Positions 9,764 through 18,220 are shown, numbered from the stretch's first letter. The stretch: DNA of 64,000 nucleotides from Nitrospira sp. (GCA_024998565.1 JACOEM010000001.1:330385-394384), one strand, 5' to 3'. A program made the numbers and translations. Notes: generated by a model not told the origin, from the sequence alone.

Positions 9764-10273
9764 TCAGGAGAATCGCCGCACCTGCTCGGCCAGCGTCCCG
9801 GCAACCAGGCTCAAATCAAACGGCCAGGCATAACGCAACTCGACCCCGGGATACTGCGGTCGAAGATGCTCGAGGATTTCAGGAATCTCGACTTCCGAAT
9901 GCGAACCGCCCGGCGTGAACATCGTCGTCGCCACCGTAATGTGAGTTGCTCCCTGCTTGACGAGTTGCTCGACCGACTCTTCCAGTGTGGGTGCGCAAAA
10001 TTCGTTATAGGCCACGGCGAACAACACATCGCCCAGGTTGGCGCGCAATTGCGCCGCCACCGCTTCCAGCCCGGCCTGATACGGATCCGTCTCGGCGTTC
10101 CTCGGCCACTGGCGGATTTTGGCATCCAATTCCAGTTCCTCGGCCGAAGCCGGTTGTTTCGCCGCGCGCCGCTGCCCCTCCAGCCGTTTCAATTTCGTCA
10201 CCAAATCCTGCGGGCATCCTCTTGGGATACCGCCATGCCCGACGAGAATCACACCCTGTCGCACTGTTGCCAT
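9764..10273 (-). CDS. CbiX-like sirohydrochlorin chelatase family protein
   Basis: 169 residues from ATG 10273, preceded by AGAGGAGAG. It keeps the family's VILVGHGG near the start and TMFTPGGSHSEVEIPEIL near residue 125, where His residues bind metal in CbiX/SirB. An inserted charged segment (KRLEGQRRAAKQPASAEELE) follows the first motif. CbiX enzymes insert cobalt or iron into sirohydrochlorin. Presence in a locus led by a B12-dependent photoreceptor is suggestive, but the chelatase activity and a link to cobalamin supply are inference. Confidence 0.75.
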   Translation of the reverse strand: MATVRQGVILVGHGGIPRGCPQDLVTKLKRLEGQRRAAKQPASAEELELDAKIRQWPRNAETDPYQAGLEAVAAQLRANLGDVLFAVAYNEFCAPTLEESVEQLVKQGATHITVATTMFTPGGSHSEVEIPEILEHLRPQYPGVELRYAWPFDLSLVAGTLAEQVRRFS

Positions 10274-10312
10274 GTCATCTCTCCTCTGATTGAAATTCAC
10301 ACCTGGTTGCAC

Positions 10313-10681
10313 TCACATCGACATCGGGGACTCCAGATACTCCTGGAGATTGGTCTTGCCGTAGCGGCTTGCCGGGTACACCTTCCGGATGAGTCCGGCC
10401 ACCAGCGCCATCGCCTTTTTGACGGCCGGCGTCTTCTCGGGATCGGTGGCGGGAAGAAGGCGGACGGTGATGGTCGTCTCGTGCCGTTTCAGCTGAATGA
10501 AAAAACTGCGCGCCGTACCCTGCTCGATCACGACCGCATCCAGCAGCGCTTCTCGTCCGCTCTTCGCCAGGTAGCACTCCTGAACCTTGACAATCTCCCC
10601 CTCCGTCCGTTGCAACATCGGGGCGAAGGCCTGGTACACAGCCTGGAGTTCACCGGTCGATTCGATCACTACGTGCGGCAT
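10313..10681 (-). CDS. Conserved hypothetical protein, possible tautomerase-like fold
   Basis: 122 residues starting MPHVVIESTGELQAVYQAF after AAGGAGCGACG. The N-terminal Met-Pro and strand-helix pattern faintly resembles 5-carboxymethyl-2-hydroxymuconate isomerase-like tautomerases, but no catalytic set can be confirmed. No signal peptide or membrane segment. It lies 39 bases upstream of the CbiX-like gene and immediately downstream of a palindromic element. Confidence 0.6.
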   Translation of the reverse strand: MPHVVIESTGELQAVYQAFAPMLQRTEGEIVKVQECYLAKSGREALLDAVVIEQGTARSFFIQLKRHETTITVRLLPATDPEKTPAVKKAMALVAGLIRKVYPASRYGKTNLQEYLESPMSM

Positions 10682-10697
10682 CGTCGCTCCTTTCTAA

Positions 10698-10820
10698 CAG
10701 GATGCGCAAAAAGGCCGCCAGCGGCGTTCTCGCGGCGCTCAGGGGCTCACCGTACGGCCCGAGTACGTTTCGCCTCTTCGCTTGCTGCGGCCTTGCTGGA
10801 CGGCCTTTTTGCGCATCCTG
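10698..10820. repeat. Dispersed palindromic element, family A copy 1
   Basis: Arms CAGGATGCGCAAAAA and TTTTTGCGCATCCTG are perfect inverted repeats. The 123-bp interior aligns well with the reverse complement of the element at 61054-61177, sharing GCGGCGTTCTCGC and GCTGCGGCCTTGCTGGA. Likely a REP- or MITE-like mobile palindrome; no transposase is present. It could fold in RNA as a long hairpin and end or attenuate the transcript between the hypothetical gene and the DUF523 gene. Confidence 0.75.
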
Positions 10821-10863
10821 CAGGTTCATGTATTGCGTACCCATCGAGTGTTTCCACAGCCTG

Positions 10864-11817
10864 TTACACATGATTGCGGAGCATCAACTCCTTCGGATGC
10901 GGATTCAGATACACCTGGTCGCGAATGTATTCGACATCGAAGAGCCGGACGTAGTGTTTGATCAATGTCAGCGGAACAATCAGCGGCGTGAGTCCCTGGT
11001 GGTAGTCCCCGATGACCCCCAACAGCTCGGCCTTTTCCTGCCCATCCAGCCGTTCTTTGAAATGGCCCAGGATGTGCTGGAGCACATTCACATGTTTTCG
11101 CACCGTCGCCTTCGCCGCGAGGGCCTGCATAAACAGTTCGCCGTACCGGATGGCCAGGTCCTTCGGACGATACTCGTTCACCTGCGCAACCAATCGCCCG
11201 AGCTGACGATAGTGCGGGGCGCTATGTGCCAGGAGCAGATATTTGTGGATCGTATGAAACCGCACCAGCGCCTGCCTCGTGACGCCGCGCTGCATCAGAT
11301 CCTGCCAACGACGGTAACAGAACACCCGCTCGATGAAGTTTTCCCGCAGGAGCGGATCGCAGAGCCGCCCCTCCTCCTCCACCGGAATGAGCGGAAACCG
11401 ATCGAGAAAGGCGCGCGCAAACAACCCCACACCCTTTCTGCCCGGCATGCCATGCTCGTTGTAGGTACGAACACGCTCCACCCCGCAACTCGGCGAGTCT
11501 TTCTTGAACACAAACCCGGACAGGTCCAGCTCCTCAAGATCACCCAGACGCTTCCCGGCCATCGTCTCCAACGCCAGCGTGTGGTCTCGCCCGCTCCTGA
11601 TGGCGACCAGCCGAGGCTGTTGGGGATTGCCGATGAGTCGCATCGCTTCACGCGGGGTACCGAGCCCGGCTTCCACTTCCGGACAGACCGGCACCCACTC
11701 AACGTACCGACCCAGCACTTCGGTCAGAAACACGTCCCGTTTGTGGCCTCCATCGAAACGGACCTCTTCCCCGAGCAAGCACCGGCTGATGCCCAGGCGA
11801 AGCGGGGGGGTCATCAT
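10864..11817 (-). CDS. DUF523/DUF1722 fusion protein (YbbK-YbgA type)
   Basis: 317 residues. The N-terminal DUF523 part has LGISRCLLGEEVRFDGGHK, VCPEVEAGLGTPRE and FKKDSPSCGV with conserved Cys. The C-terminal DUF1722 part includes LVRFHTIHKYLLLAHSAPHY and HVNVLQHILGHFK. E. coli ybgA lies beside the photolyase gene phr, and here the gene overlaps the photolyase gene by ATGA, so co-expression with photorepair is conserved. Molecular function unknown; it has been discussed as a DNA-repair or thiol-related accessory. Confidence 0.88.
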   Translation of the reverse strand: MMTPPLRLGISRCLLGEEVRFDGGHKRDVFLTEVLGRYVEWVPVCPEVEAGLGTPREAMRLIGNPQQPRLVAIRSGRDHTLALETMAGKRLGDLEELDLSGFVFKKDSPSCGVERVRTYNEHGMPGRKGVGLFARAFLDRFPLIPVEEEGRLCDPLLRENFIERVFCYRRWQDLMQRGVTRQALVRFHTIHKYLLLAHSAPHYRQLGRLVAQVNEYRPKDLAIRYGELFMQALAAKATVRKHVNVLQHILGHFKERLDGQEKAELLGVIGDYHQGLTPLIVPLTLIKHYVRLFDVEYIRDQVYLNPHPKELMLRNHV

Positions 11818-13259
11818 GCCTTCACCTGCGCCTTTCCGAGATCCAGATATTCCTGGCGCGCTTGTCGATGGTCCACGATCGGCTCCGGATAATCCGACCC
11901 GATGCGGCATCCGGCCTGCACCTGTTCCAACGGCGGCATGAGATGCGGCTCATGAATCCATTTCGTCGGCACATGCTTGAGTTCCGGGACGTAGCGGCGA
12001 AGATATTCCCCCTCGGCGTCGAACTTTTCGCTTTGGATTCTCGGATTAAAGATCCTGTAGCCCTGCATGGCATCCGTCCCCGTCGAAGCGCACCATTGCC
12101 AGTTGCCGTTGTTGGCGGCCAGGTCTCCGTCGACGAGCCGTTCCATGAAATAACGCTCTCCGCTCTGCCAATCGATCCGGAGGTCCTTCACCAGAAACGA
12201 GGCGACCACCATCCGCACGCGATTGTGCATCCATCCCGTCTGGTTCAATTGCCGCATGCCGGCATCCACAATCGGGTAGCCCGTGAGGCCCTGAGACCAG
12301 GCGGCAAACAACCGCTCGCGCTCAGGCCCCGCGGGTCTGGGCTCGGGAAGACCCGGTTTCGCTTTGAACGGCCCCTGCGCCACGTGGGGAAACGCCGTGA
12401 GGACTTGCTGAAAAAATTCCCGCCAGACCAGTTCATCGATCCAGGTGAAGACATCCGCCCGCGAGACCGCACCGCCTTTGGCAAGCGCATTCAGCGCCGC
12501 ATGCACCAACGTACGCGCGGAGACCGTTCCGAAGCGCAGATGGGGTGACAACTTCGAGGTGCCGTCGCTCGCCGGAAGATTTCTGCCGGTCACATACTGA
12601 TGAACCGGCCCCCCCAAGAACCACTGCAGTCTGGTATGGGCCGCCTGTTCACCCGGCTCGATCCACATCGGCACCGACTCATATCCGAGATCCGTCACCG
12701 AAGGCCATTTCCGCGAATCCGGAGTAGAGGCCTTGCCGGCCGACGGAAACGAAGGGATGCCCAGCAGAGGCGGAGCAGCAGCCCGCCATTTCGTCCACCA
12801 GCGGTCGCGATACGCGCTGTAGCGCTGAAACGGATCTCCGCTCAGCCCGCGCACTTCCTCCGCTTCGAACACGACATGGTCCTTGAATGTCCTGACCGTC
12901 CGGCCCTGCTGCGCCAACCGCTGCTGAACCGTGCGATCCCGCTCCAGCGCCGCCGGTTCATAGTCCCGGTTCCAATACACGACATCGACCTTGAAGTCGG
13001 ACGCCGCCTGCATGACCGATTCAACCGGATCGCCCATCCGCCAGGCGAGGGACACGCCGTGCAGGGCCAGGGACCGGCGCAACTCCTCCAGACACCCCAG
13101 CATGAACCCGACGCAGGCTGAGCCGAACGCGTGCGAACGCAGCAGCGGTTCATCGAACACGAACAGCGGCACAATCTCCTGACATTCCTGACAGGCCGCC
13201 GACAGGGCGGGGTTGTCACGGAGCCGGAGATCTCGACGAAACCAGACCAGACCTTTCAT
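11814..13259 (-). CDS. phrB: Class I CPD deoxyribodipyrimidine photolyase
   Basis: 481 residues. The N-terminal alpha/beta antenna domain starts MKGLVWFRRDLRLRDNPAL. The FAD-binding helical domain has KLSPHLRFGTVS, then GYPIVDAGMRQL, GWMHNRVRM, DGDLAANNGNWQW and RIFNP, all diagnostic of photolyase/cryptochrome flavin pockets including the Trp electron chain. It repairs UV cyclobutane dimers using blue light. Start ATG 13259 overlaps the upstream membrane-protein stop by ATGA. Photolyase genes are classic targets of LitR/CarH regulators, fitting the B12-type regulator at the head of the run. Confidence 0.95.
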   Translation of the reverse strand: MKGLVWFRRDLRLRDNPALSAACQECQEIVPLFVFDEPLLRSHAFGSACVGFMLGCLEELRRSLALHGVSLAWRMGDPVESVMQAASDFKVDVVYWNRDYEPAALERDRTVQQRLAQQGRTVRTFKDHVVFEAEEVRGLSGDPFQRYSAYRDRWWTKWRAAAPPLLGIPSFPSAGKASTPDSRKWPSVTDLGYESVPMWIEPGEQAAHTRLQWFLGGPVHQYVTGRNLPASDGTSKLSPHLRFGTVSARTLVHAALNALAKGGAVSRADVFTWIDELVWREFFQQVLTAFPHVAQGPFKAKPGLPEPRPAGPERERLFAAWSQGLTGYPIVDAGMRQLNQTGWMHNRVRMVVASFLVKDLRIDWQSGERYFMERLVDGDLAANNGNWQWCASTGTDAMQGYRIFNPRIQSEKFDAEGEYLRRYVPELKHVPTKWIHEPHLMPPLEQVQAGCRIGSDYPEPIVDHRQARQEYLDLGKAQVKA

Positions 13260-13687
13260 AAGGGAACCTCGGGAGAGGAGGAGGCCAGCCGCTGCGCCGG
13301 AGGGACAGGATCGGCGAACAGGATTCGCCGCCAGGCGACATAACAGAGAAACAAGGCCGTGGTGGCCATGAAGCCCGTGCGCAAGTGATGAAAGCCGAAT
13401 TGAAACTGATTCATCAATTCGCTGGTGAGGCCGAAGCCCCCATAGGCCATGGCCAACCCCCAGGCCCACGGACGCAGAAACAGAAACCCGTAGCCGATCA
13501 GAAAATGCACGGCCGGCGAATGCAGCTTGACCATGTAGGCCAGCGGACCGGTGATCGTGACGCCGAACAGTTTGAGCCCATAGGCGGGGAAAAATTCGAT
13601 GATCAGCACATCGATCAATCCCACCAGCAAAAAGAGCGCCCCGAAGAGTTTGATGTCGATGCCCCGTGAAGTCGTGTGCCCGGTCAT
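13256..13687 (-). CDS. Small integral membrane protein of the photolyase operon
   Basis: 143 residues with four predicted membrane helices (LFGALFLLVGLIDVLIIEFF, a TITGPLAYMVK loop, FLIGYGFLFLRPWAWGLAMA and TTALFLCYVAWRR). I do not recognise the family. Start ATG 13687 is set by AAGGAGCG upstream. Its stop overlaps the photolyase start, so it is probably translated together with it. A role in sensing or protecting the membrane under light is possible but unsupported by sequence. Confidence 0.7.
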   Translation of the reverse strand: MTGHTTSRGIDIKLFGALFLLVGLIDVLIIEFFPAYGLKLFGVTITGPLAYMVKLHSPAVHFLIGYGFLFLRPWAWGLAMAYGGFGLTSELMNQFQFGFHHLRTGFMATTALFLCYVAWRRILFADPVPPAQRLASSSPEVPL

Positions 13688-13735
13688 GTTTTCACGCTCC
13701 TTCCCTGCGGACGGACTCCGTGGGTCCGTGCTCAT

Positions 13736-14260
13736 TCATCGAACCCAGGAATCCGGAAACGCCCGCCACCATTCGGTGGGATGTGTGTGCCGCCACTGCG
13801 CCTGCTCCTGCCAGAGACGGTCGGCCGTGACCCTGTTCAACCGGACCGCCATCGCGGCGCTGACATCGGATTGCTGGCGCACGCTGGTTTGAATCATTTC
13901 CTTCGCCATGCGAGCCAGGCCGCCCGGTGGATCGACGAGATCCTCCGTGTGCCGATAGGCGAGGTTCAGATACAACTGTTCCACGGCCGTCCAACTCTCA
14001 TCCTTGGACAGCTGTTCGAGGTAGGCGTCGATCGCCTGATAGACATAGGTGAGCTGAAGGTAGGCTTCTGCCGACGGCCGATCCTGAATGGCCTGCTCAC
14101 AAGCCTCCAGCGCCCGGCGATAGTCGCCTGCCATGAGGAATAACCCCGCTCTCTCGATGCCGGAGGCCCGTGAGACAGGCATCACCTGTCCATGCCCCTC
14201 GACGGGAAACGGTCCGGCCACGATGATCGACAAGCCAAGCGCCGCAAGCATCCGTTTCAC
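13736..14260 (-). CDS. Secreted helical (TPR-like) hypothetical protein
   Basis: 174 residues from GTG 14260, preceded by AGGTGG; an ATG nine bases further in is the alternative. An N-terminal signal-like segment (MLAALGLSIIVAGPF) precedes helical repeats AGLFLMAGDYRRALEACEQA and AEAYLQLTYVYQAIDAYLEQ, which look like a degenerate TPR pair. Seven bases separate it from the PDZ gene. Probably periplasmic. No enzyme motif is seen. Confidence 0.65.
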   Translation of the reverse strand: MKRMLAALGLSIIVAGPFPVEGHGQVMPVSRASGIERAGLFLMAGDYRRALEACEQAIQDRPSAEAYLQLTYVYQAIDAYLEQLSKDESWTAVEQLYLNLAYRHTEDLVDPPGGLARMAKEMIQTSVRQQSDVSAAMAVRLNRVTADRLWQEQAQWRHTHPTEWWRAFPDSWVR

Positions 14261-14267
14261 ATGCCAC

Positions 14268-14750
14268 CTATCGGCCCGAGCCGCCGTGTGATCCCATTTG
14301 TCCTTTGTACAGAGTCTGGCCCGAGACACGAGTCACGGAGACCTCGCGCGGACCGCCCTCGCTTTTCACCCCCAACTTCACCACCGACCCGGGCTCGCCC
14401 CGAACGAGGAGGGCCACTTGCTCGTAGGTCTTCCCGGTCACGGCCACACCGTCTACGGTCGTCAGCTCATCCCCCTGCTTGAGTCCGGCTTTCTCCGCCG
14501 GTCCATCAGGCAGCACCTGCGCCACATAGAGCACCGCCGTCTCACCCACACGCTCCGCCCCCACGTGCAGCGACACTCCGATCACGCCATCCGGAATCGC
14601 CGCTTCCAAACTGAATGTGGGTGCCGGCGCCCCTGCCTTGTCATGTCCATCGCTCGCCAGAGCTGTGCCGGTTGCGGCAGGCGAGTGGCTCAGGCAGACG
14701 CTCAAGAATCCTACGACCAAGTAGACGGAGGTATTGTTCTGCTTTTTCAT
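14268..14750 (-). CDS. Secreted PDZ-domain protein
   Basis: 160 residues beginning MKKQNNTSVYLVVGFL, a signal peptide ending near ATGTALA. A single PDZ domain follows from about residue 60: GVSLHVGAERVGETAVLYVA, LPDGPAEKAGLKQGDELTTV and VALLVRGEPGSVVKLGV. There is no protease domain, so it probably binds C-termini or acts as a periplasmic adaptor. Lies 22 bases downstream of the DUF4149 gene. Confidence 0.78.
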   Translation of the reverse strand: MKKQNNTSVYLVVGFLSVCLSHSPAATGTALASDGHDKAGAPAPTFSLEAAIPDGVIGVSLHVGAERVGETAVLYVAQVLPDGPAEKAGLKQGDELTTVDGVAVTGKTYEQVALLVRGEPGSVVKLGVKSEGGPREVSVTRVSGQTLYKGQMGSHGGSGR

Positions 14751-14772
14751 CGTCCATCTCCCTTCGTGACAA

Positions 14773-15255
14773 TCAGAATTGACGCGCAACGCCTACCAAA
14801 CACAAGCCTGCCAGCAACACCAGCGAGTTCAGATATAAAGACCGTTGATGCAATCGATCCCAGGCCTGCTTCAACGTCGCATCAACGACCCCGTGCTGTT
14901 CCTGTTCTTTCAGTCGATCTCGCATCGCATTGCTCTGCGGAGTGAGAGGCGACCGGCAATAGGATTCGGCCGCGAGAATCACCAGCCAGATGCCGCCTGC
15001 GATCAGCACCGGCAAATTCCACCCACGTGTGCTCCCGAGCACGGTGACCGACAACAGCCCGGCCGCAGCGGCTCCCATGCCCAGCACATAGTAGGCAGGA
15101 AAAAGCCGGCGGACGACTTTCCCAAACGCTTCCTGGTCCAGGTTCTTGGCCAGAATCGGCGCCACCACAAACGAGAGCAGCACGACCTTGCCGACCAAGA
15201 CCGCGACAGCCAGGGCCTGCAGGTACTGCATCACCGGGTCGAGGAAGGCAGACAT
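14773..15255 (-). CDS. DUF4149 (TMEM205-like) membrane protein
   Basis: 160 residues with four membrane helices: YLQALAVAVLVGKVVLLSFVVAP, FPAYYVLGMGAAAAGLLS, LIAGGIWLVILAAESYC and LYLNSLVLLAGLCLVGVA. The KNLDQEAFGKVVRRLFPAYY loop is typical of DUF4149. The start overlaps the upstream epimerase gene by 25 bases. This family co-occurs with TIGR01777 epimerase and photolyase genes in light-responsive clusters of other bacteria. Function unknown. Confidence 0.78.
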   Translation of the reverse strand: MSAFLDPVMQYLQALAVAVLVGKVVLLSFVVAPILAKNLDQEAFGKVVRRLFPAYYVLGMGAAAAGLLSVTVLGSTRGWNLPVLIAGGIWLVILAAESYCRSPLTPQSNAMRDRLKEQEQHGVVDATLKQAWDRLHQRSLYLNSLVLLAGLCLVGVARQF

Positions 15256-16169
15256 GCCTGATCCTCCTTGTTCACGATCGCCCGCAAGGCCCGCTCCAAC
15301 GTCGGATAACGGAAGGTATATCCCCCGGCTCTCGCCTTCGCCGGATCGACACGTTGCCCGGTGGTCATCAACGTCCCTACCTCACCCAACGCCAGATGCA
15401 ACGCGAAGCCGGGAACCGGAAGCCACGAGGGACGATGGAGCACCTTGCCGACCGTGGCACAGAACGTCTTCATCGTGACCGCCTCAGGCGCCACTGCGTT
15501 CACAGGGCCGGAGACGGTCGGCGTGGCGATGGCCCATTGAATCAGGCTCAAGAGATCCGCCCGGTGAATCCATGACACCCATTGCGTGCCCGGCAACACC
15601 GGCCCTCCGACAAAGAGCTGAAACGGCAATAACATCTTCGGCAACGCGCCACCGCCCTGTTCGAGCACCATCCCGGTTCTCAATAGTACGACACGCGTCC
15701 CGAGCCGACCGGCACGCAAGGCCTCCGCTTCCCAGGCGGCAGACAGCTCGGCCAGAAAACCCTGACCGAGCGGCGACGCCTCATCCAGAAGCCGATCGTC
15801 GCTCGGGCCGTAGTAACCGATCCCCGATGCGCTGATCAACAGAGGAAGGGGCGCAGACCGGCCGGCCGATGCGTCCACCAGCAGTCTGGTCGACAGGACC
15901 CGGCTCTCCACCAGGAGCCGCTTGCGGGCATCAGTCCATCGCCCGTCGGCGATCGGCGCACCGGCCAGATTGATGACGACATCTGCCGTCGCCACTTCAG
16001 CGTGCCAGGGTCCGTCAGAACGAGCGTCCCATTCCACGAACCGGACCGACGACTGGGACGCATGACCGGACCGGCGGCTCAAGACCACCACCTCATGACC
16101 CTGTCGGGCCAGCTCTTCGACCAACGCATGGCCGATGAATCCCGTTCCTCCGGCGACGATGATCTTCAT
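15231..16169 (-). CDS. TIGR01777 family NAD-dependent epimerase (YfcH-like)
   Basis: 312 residues starting MKIIVAGGTGFIGHALVEEL with a GxxGxxG cofactor motif, INLAGAPIADGRW (family signature), SASGIGYYGPSDD (Ser and Tyr region) and VSWIHRADLL. Extended SDR fold; substrate unknown although the family is widespread. Start ATG 16169 follows GGGAGGACAGACAG. It overlaps the downstream DUF4149 gene, a pairing often seen near photolyase genes. Confidence 0.88.
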   Translation of the reverse strand: MKIIVAGGTGFIGHALVEELARQGHEVVVLSRRSGHASQSSVRFVEWDARSDGPWHAEVATADVVINLAGAPIADGRWTDARKRLLVESRVLSTRLLVDASAGRSAPLPLLISASGIGYYGPSDDRLLDEASPLGQGFLAELSAAWEAEALRAGRLGTRVVLLRTGMVLEQGGGALPKMLLPFQLFVGGPVLPGTQWVSWIHRADLLSLIQWAIATPTVSGPVNAVAPEAVTMKTFCATVGKVLHRPSWLPVPGFALHLALGEVGTLMTTGQRVDPAKARAGGYTFRYPTLERALRAIVNKEDQACLPSSTR

Positions 16170-16201
16170 CTGTCTGTCCTCCCGTCGGGCACAGTCCACG
16201 G

Positions 16202-16561
16202 CTACAATGCCCCGTCCTGGTCGGCCTCATCGGCCGACTCCTCGTCACTCTCGTCCGGTGCTCGATCGTCCGATGACTGTTTCACAGGCCTGCTGTCGGA
16301 AACGGCCGTCACGCGCTGGCTGAACTTTCTCTGCTTTGTGCCATACAGCAGGTTCGGCGGCGGGCTCCGGCGATTCTTCAGGATGACCGGGTCGAGCACC
16401 TCGCCGCACATCGTGCAATGCCATGCCGTAATATCGATCTGACCGGTATCATCGAGCAAATCGATGTAGTGCTGTGTCAACAACAATCCTCCGCAGCGCG
16501 GACAGATGTGATGCCCGGGCTGCGGAGTGGAGAGAGATTCTGGTGTCCCATGTGTTTCCAT
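16202..16561 (-). CDS. Two-CxxC zinc-ribbon protein, paralogue 2
   Basis: 119 residues from METHGTPESL. The core HICPRCGGLLLTQHYIDLLD followed 20 residues later by WHCTMCGEVLDPVILKNRR forms a zinc ribbon (CPRC and CTMC). The same layout, CxxCGGL...CxxCG(D/E)V-DPVI--NR, occurs in the protein at 20363-20659, so the two are paralogues within one locus. The acidic C-terminal tail is low complexity (SDDRAPDESDEESADEADQD). Likely cytoplasmic metal or nucleic-acid binding; family role unknown. Confidence 0.75.
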   Translation of the reverse strand: METHGTPESLSTPQPGHHICPRCGGLLLTQHYIDLLDDTGQIDITAWHCTMCGEVLDPVILKNRRSPPPNLLYGTKQRKFSQRVTAVSDSRPVKQSSDDRAPDESDEESADEADQDGAL

Positions 16562-16652
16562 TGGAACCCCCGACTGGGAAAAAAATGGACGACCACGAAC
16601 TGAACCGGGCCCACTGCATGCGACTGCTCCCGTTCCGGCGCCCACCCATGCC

Positions 16653-16784
16653 CTATCGCACCCGTGACCTTGCCGGCCGAGCCGACCGCACCACCGCATA
16701 GGCAGCTCGCCGCTGCCTGGCGAACAGGGCCGTCCCGATGCTCATCACTATTGCCGCGATACCATATGCGAACATCTGCGTCAT
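16653..16784 (-). CDS. Small single-helix membrane protein, 43 residues
   Basis: A short gene with a strong ribosome site (CAGGAGGCATTC then ATG at 16784). The product has one hydrophobic helix (MFAYGIAAIVMSIGTALFA) followed by a strongly basic tail (RQRRAAYAVVRSARPARSRVR), so an N-out/C-in orientation is expected. It lies between the zinc-ribbon gene and a SUMF1 gene on the same strand. I do not recognise it. Confidence 0.6.
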   Translation of the reverse strand: MTQMFAYGIAAIVMSIGTALFARQRRAAYAVVRSARPARSRVR

Positions 16785-16972
16785 GAATGCCTCCTGATCG
16801 TGGCGCCTGGGGGCGCCGTACATTCTGCTGGTTATCCGATGGTTCGCTGAGGGGACGGATTCCTCCGAAGGAAGAACCCGCCCTCCTCAACGGGAGGCCG
16901 CGTGCGGAGTCGCGGTACCTCCTGACAGTCACTGCTTCGGACCGGCCTCGCTTCCTCACGCCTGCACATGGC
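16785..16972. other. Intergenic stretch with GGCGCC hairpin
   Basis: 188 bases, the longest gap inside the minus-strand run. A perfect inverted repeat GGCGCC-TGGG-GGCGCC lies at 16802-16817 without a U-tract on either side. It may weaken read-through or hold an internal promoter. I see no clear sigma-70 hexamers. Confidence 0.4.
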
Positions 16973-17803
16973 TCATTTCGCTGTCTCTCCACCCCGGACA
17001 CACCGGAATCCGGTGCCATGCGTCTGCAGCGCGAATCCTCCTCGTCCCCGTGCCGTGGCGGTAATATCCGACTGGGGACTGTGCCACGACCCTCCACGAA
17101 TCACCCGGACGATCCCCTTGTCGGGGCCTTGCGGGTTCCTATCTGGAGCATTCGCGTAATAGTCGGGGGCGTACCAATCCTGCACCCATTCCCGTGCGTT
17201 GCCGGACATATCCTTGATGCCGTATGGAGAATCCCCTCCGGACAGCGAACCGACGGCATACAATGTCTTGTCGTCGACCCACTCCCGGTCGAAGTTCGCC
17301 CGGGTCGGACTCGGGGTTTCGTTCCCCCACGGGAACATCCGGCCATCGGTGCCGCGTGCGGCCTTCTCCCACTCCGCTTCGGTGGGCAGCCGCTTCTTGG
17401 CCCACGCGCAATAGGCTTTGGCGTCGTACCACGTCACCTGCACAACCGGCAGCTGCTCGATCCCTTTGGCCGAGACCAAGACCCCGGTGCCATAGGGATT
17501 CGGCGGGCTGCGATGACCGGTGGCGGCGACAAACGCCATGTAGCGCTCATTGGTCACTTCCACCTGATCGATGGCGAACGTATCGACATGAACCGACCGT
17601 TGCGGCCACTCGTCGGCCCGCCCCTTGGGATTCTCACTGCCCATCAAAAACGGTCCGCCCGGCACGGTGACCATCGGAACCGGATCCAGCTCCTTGAGAG
17701 TCGGCGCCGCGAGCACAGGTGTCAGGGCGACCGCACAGGTTGCCGTCACGAACAGGCTCATGCATCTCCACCTGGTTCTTCTCCTGGTCAAACCTTGAGT
17801 CAT
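16973..17803 (-). CDS. Secreted SUMF1/FGE-fold protein C
   Basis: 276 residues with a signal peptide (MSLFVTATCAVALTPVLAA), then the SUMF1 fold: MVTVPGGPFLMGSE, VEVTNERYMAFVAATGH, PVVQVTWYDAKAYCAWAKK, RLPTEAEWEKAARG, FPWGNE, DMSGNAREWVQDWY and VIRGGSWHSPQ...GTGFRCVRG. The two catalytic cysteines of true formylglycine-generating enzyme are absent from the RGGSW region, so sulfatase activation is unlikely. The ATG (17803) overlaps the stop of the SmbP-like gene by ATGA. Periplasmic or outer-surface location expected. Confidence 0.88.
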   Translation of the reverse strand: MTQGLTRRRTRWRCMSLFVTATCAVALTPVLAAPTLKELDPVPMVTVPGGPFLMGSENPKGRADEWPQRSVHVDTFAIDQVEVTNERYMAFVAATGHRSPPNPYGTGVLVSAKGIEQLPVVQVTWYDAKAYCAWAKKRLPTEAEWEKAARGTDGRMFPWGNETPSPTRANFDREWVDDKTLYAVGSLSGGDSPYGIKDMSGNAREWVQDWYAPDYYANAPDRNPQGPDKGIVRVIRGGSWHSPQSDITATARGRGGFALQTHGTGFRCVRGGETAK

Positions 17804-18168
17804 TTCTTCTGCTCCTTGCTCCCCGCGATTGCCTGGGCCGTATGAATCTTGATCTCACCGACAAGCCGTTCCACCTTACCCGTGTCTCCCCGGTCGGCCG
17901 CCTCCTGCGCCTGTGTCACAAGGGTTCTGGCTTCATGCAGATGATGTTCGATCTGCGCCTGCAGATCAGGCGATGCCACGGTGCCCCCCAGGGCCGCGCG
18001 GTGATACACCTCCCACGCGTGATCCACGCTGTGTTCCGCCTCATGCACCATCTGGAGTTTTTCCGGATGGGGGTGGCGGCTGGCATCGATCGGACCGGCT
18101 TGGAGATCCGCCGTCATCAAGAGCGCGCTGAATCCGCCGACCAGTGTGATCATCGTGCTGTACGTCAT
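17800..18168 (-). CDS. His-rich helical periplasmic protein, SmbP-like
   Basis: 122 residues. A signal-like N-terminus (MITLVGGFSALLMTADLQA) precedes an all-helical, His-containing region: ASRHPHPEKLQMVHEAEHSV, DHAWEVYHRAAL and QIEHHLHEARTLVTQAQEAA. The heptad-like His spacing recalls the small metal-binding protein SmbP of nitrifiers, which binds copper. Homology is only suggested by composition and layout. Strong ribosome site GGAGGCAGAGGC. Coupled to the following SUMF1 gene. Confidence 0.6.
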   Translation of the reverse strand: MTYSTMITLVGGFSALLMTADLQAGPIDASRHPHPEKLQMVHEAEHSVDHAWEVYHRAALGGTVASPDLQAQIEHHLHEARTLVTQAQEAADRGDTGKVERLVGEIKIHTAQAIAGSKEQKK

Positions 18169-18220
18169 GCCTCTGCCTCCGTCGGGTGAATGGCGGGCCG
18201 GCCCCTCCCGCCCTGTGCAC

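Noticed and set aside
10702..11892. 396-codon plus-strand frame opposite DUF523/1722
   Set aside because: Shadow of a high-GC gene; the minus-strand frame has the conserved family motifs.
16787..17845. 352-codon plus-strand frame opposite SUMF1 protein C
   Set aside because: Composition of an antisense shadow; SUMF1 motifs prove the minus strand.
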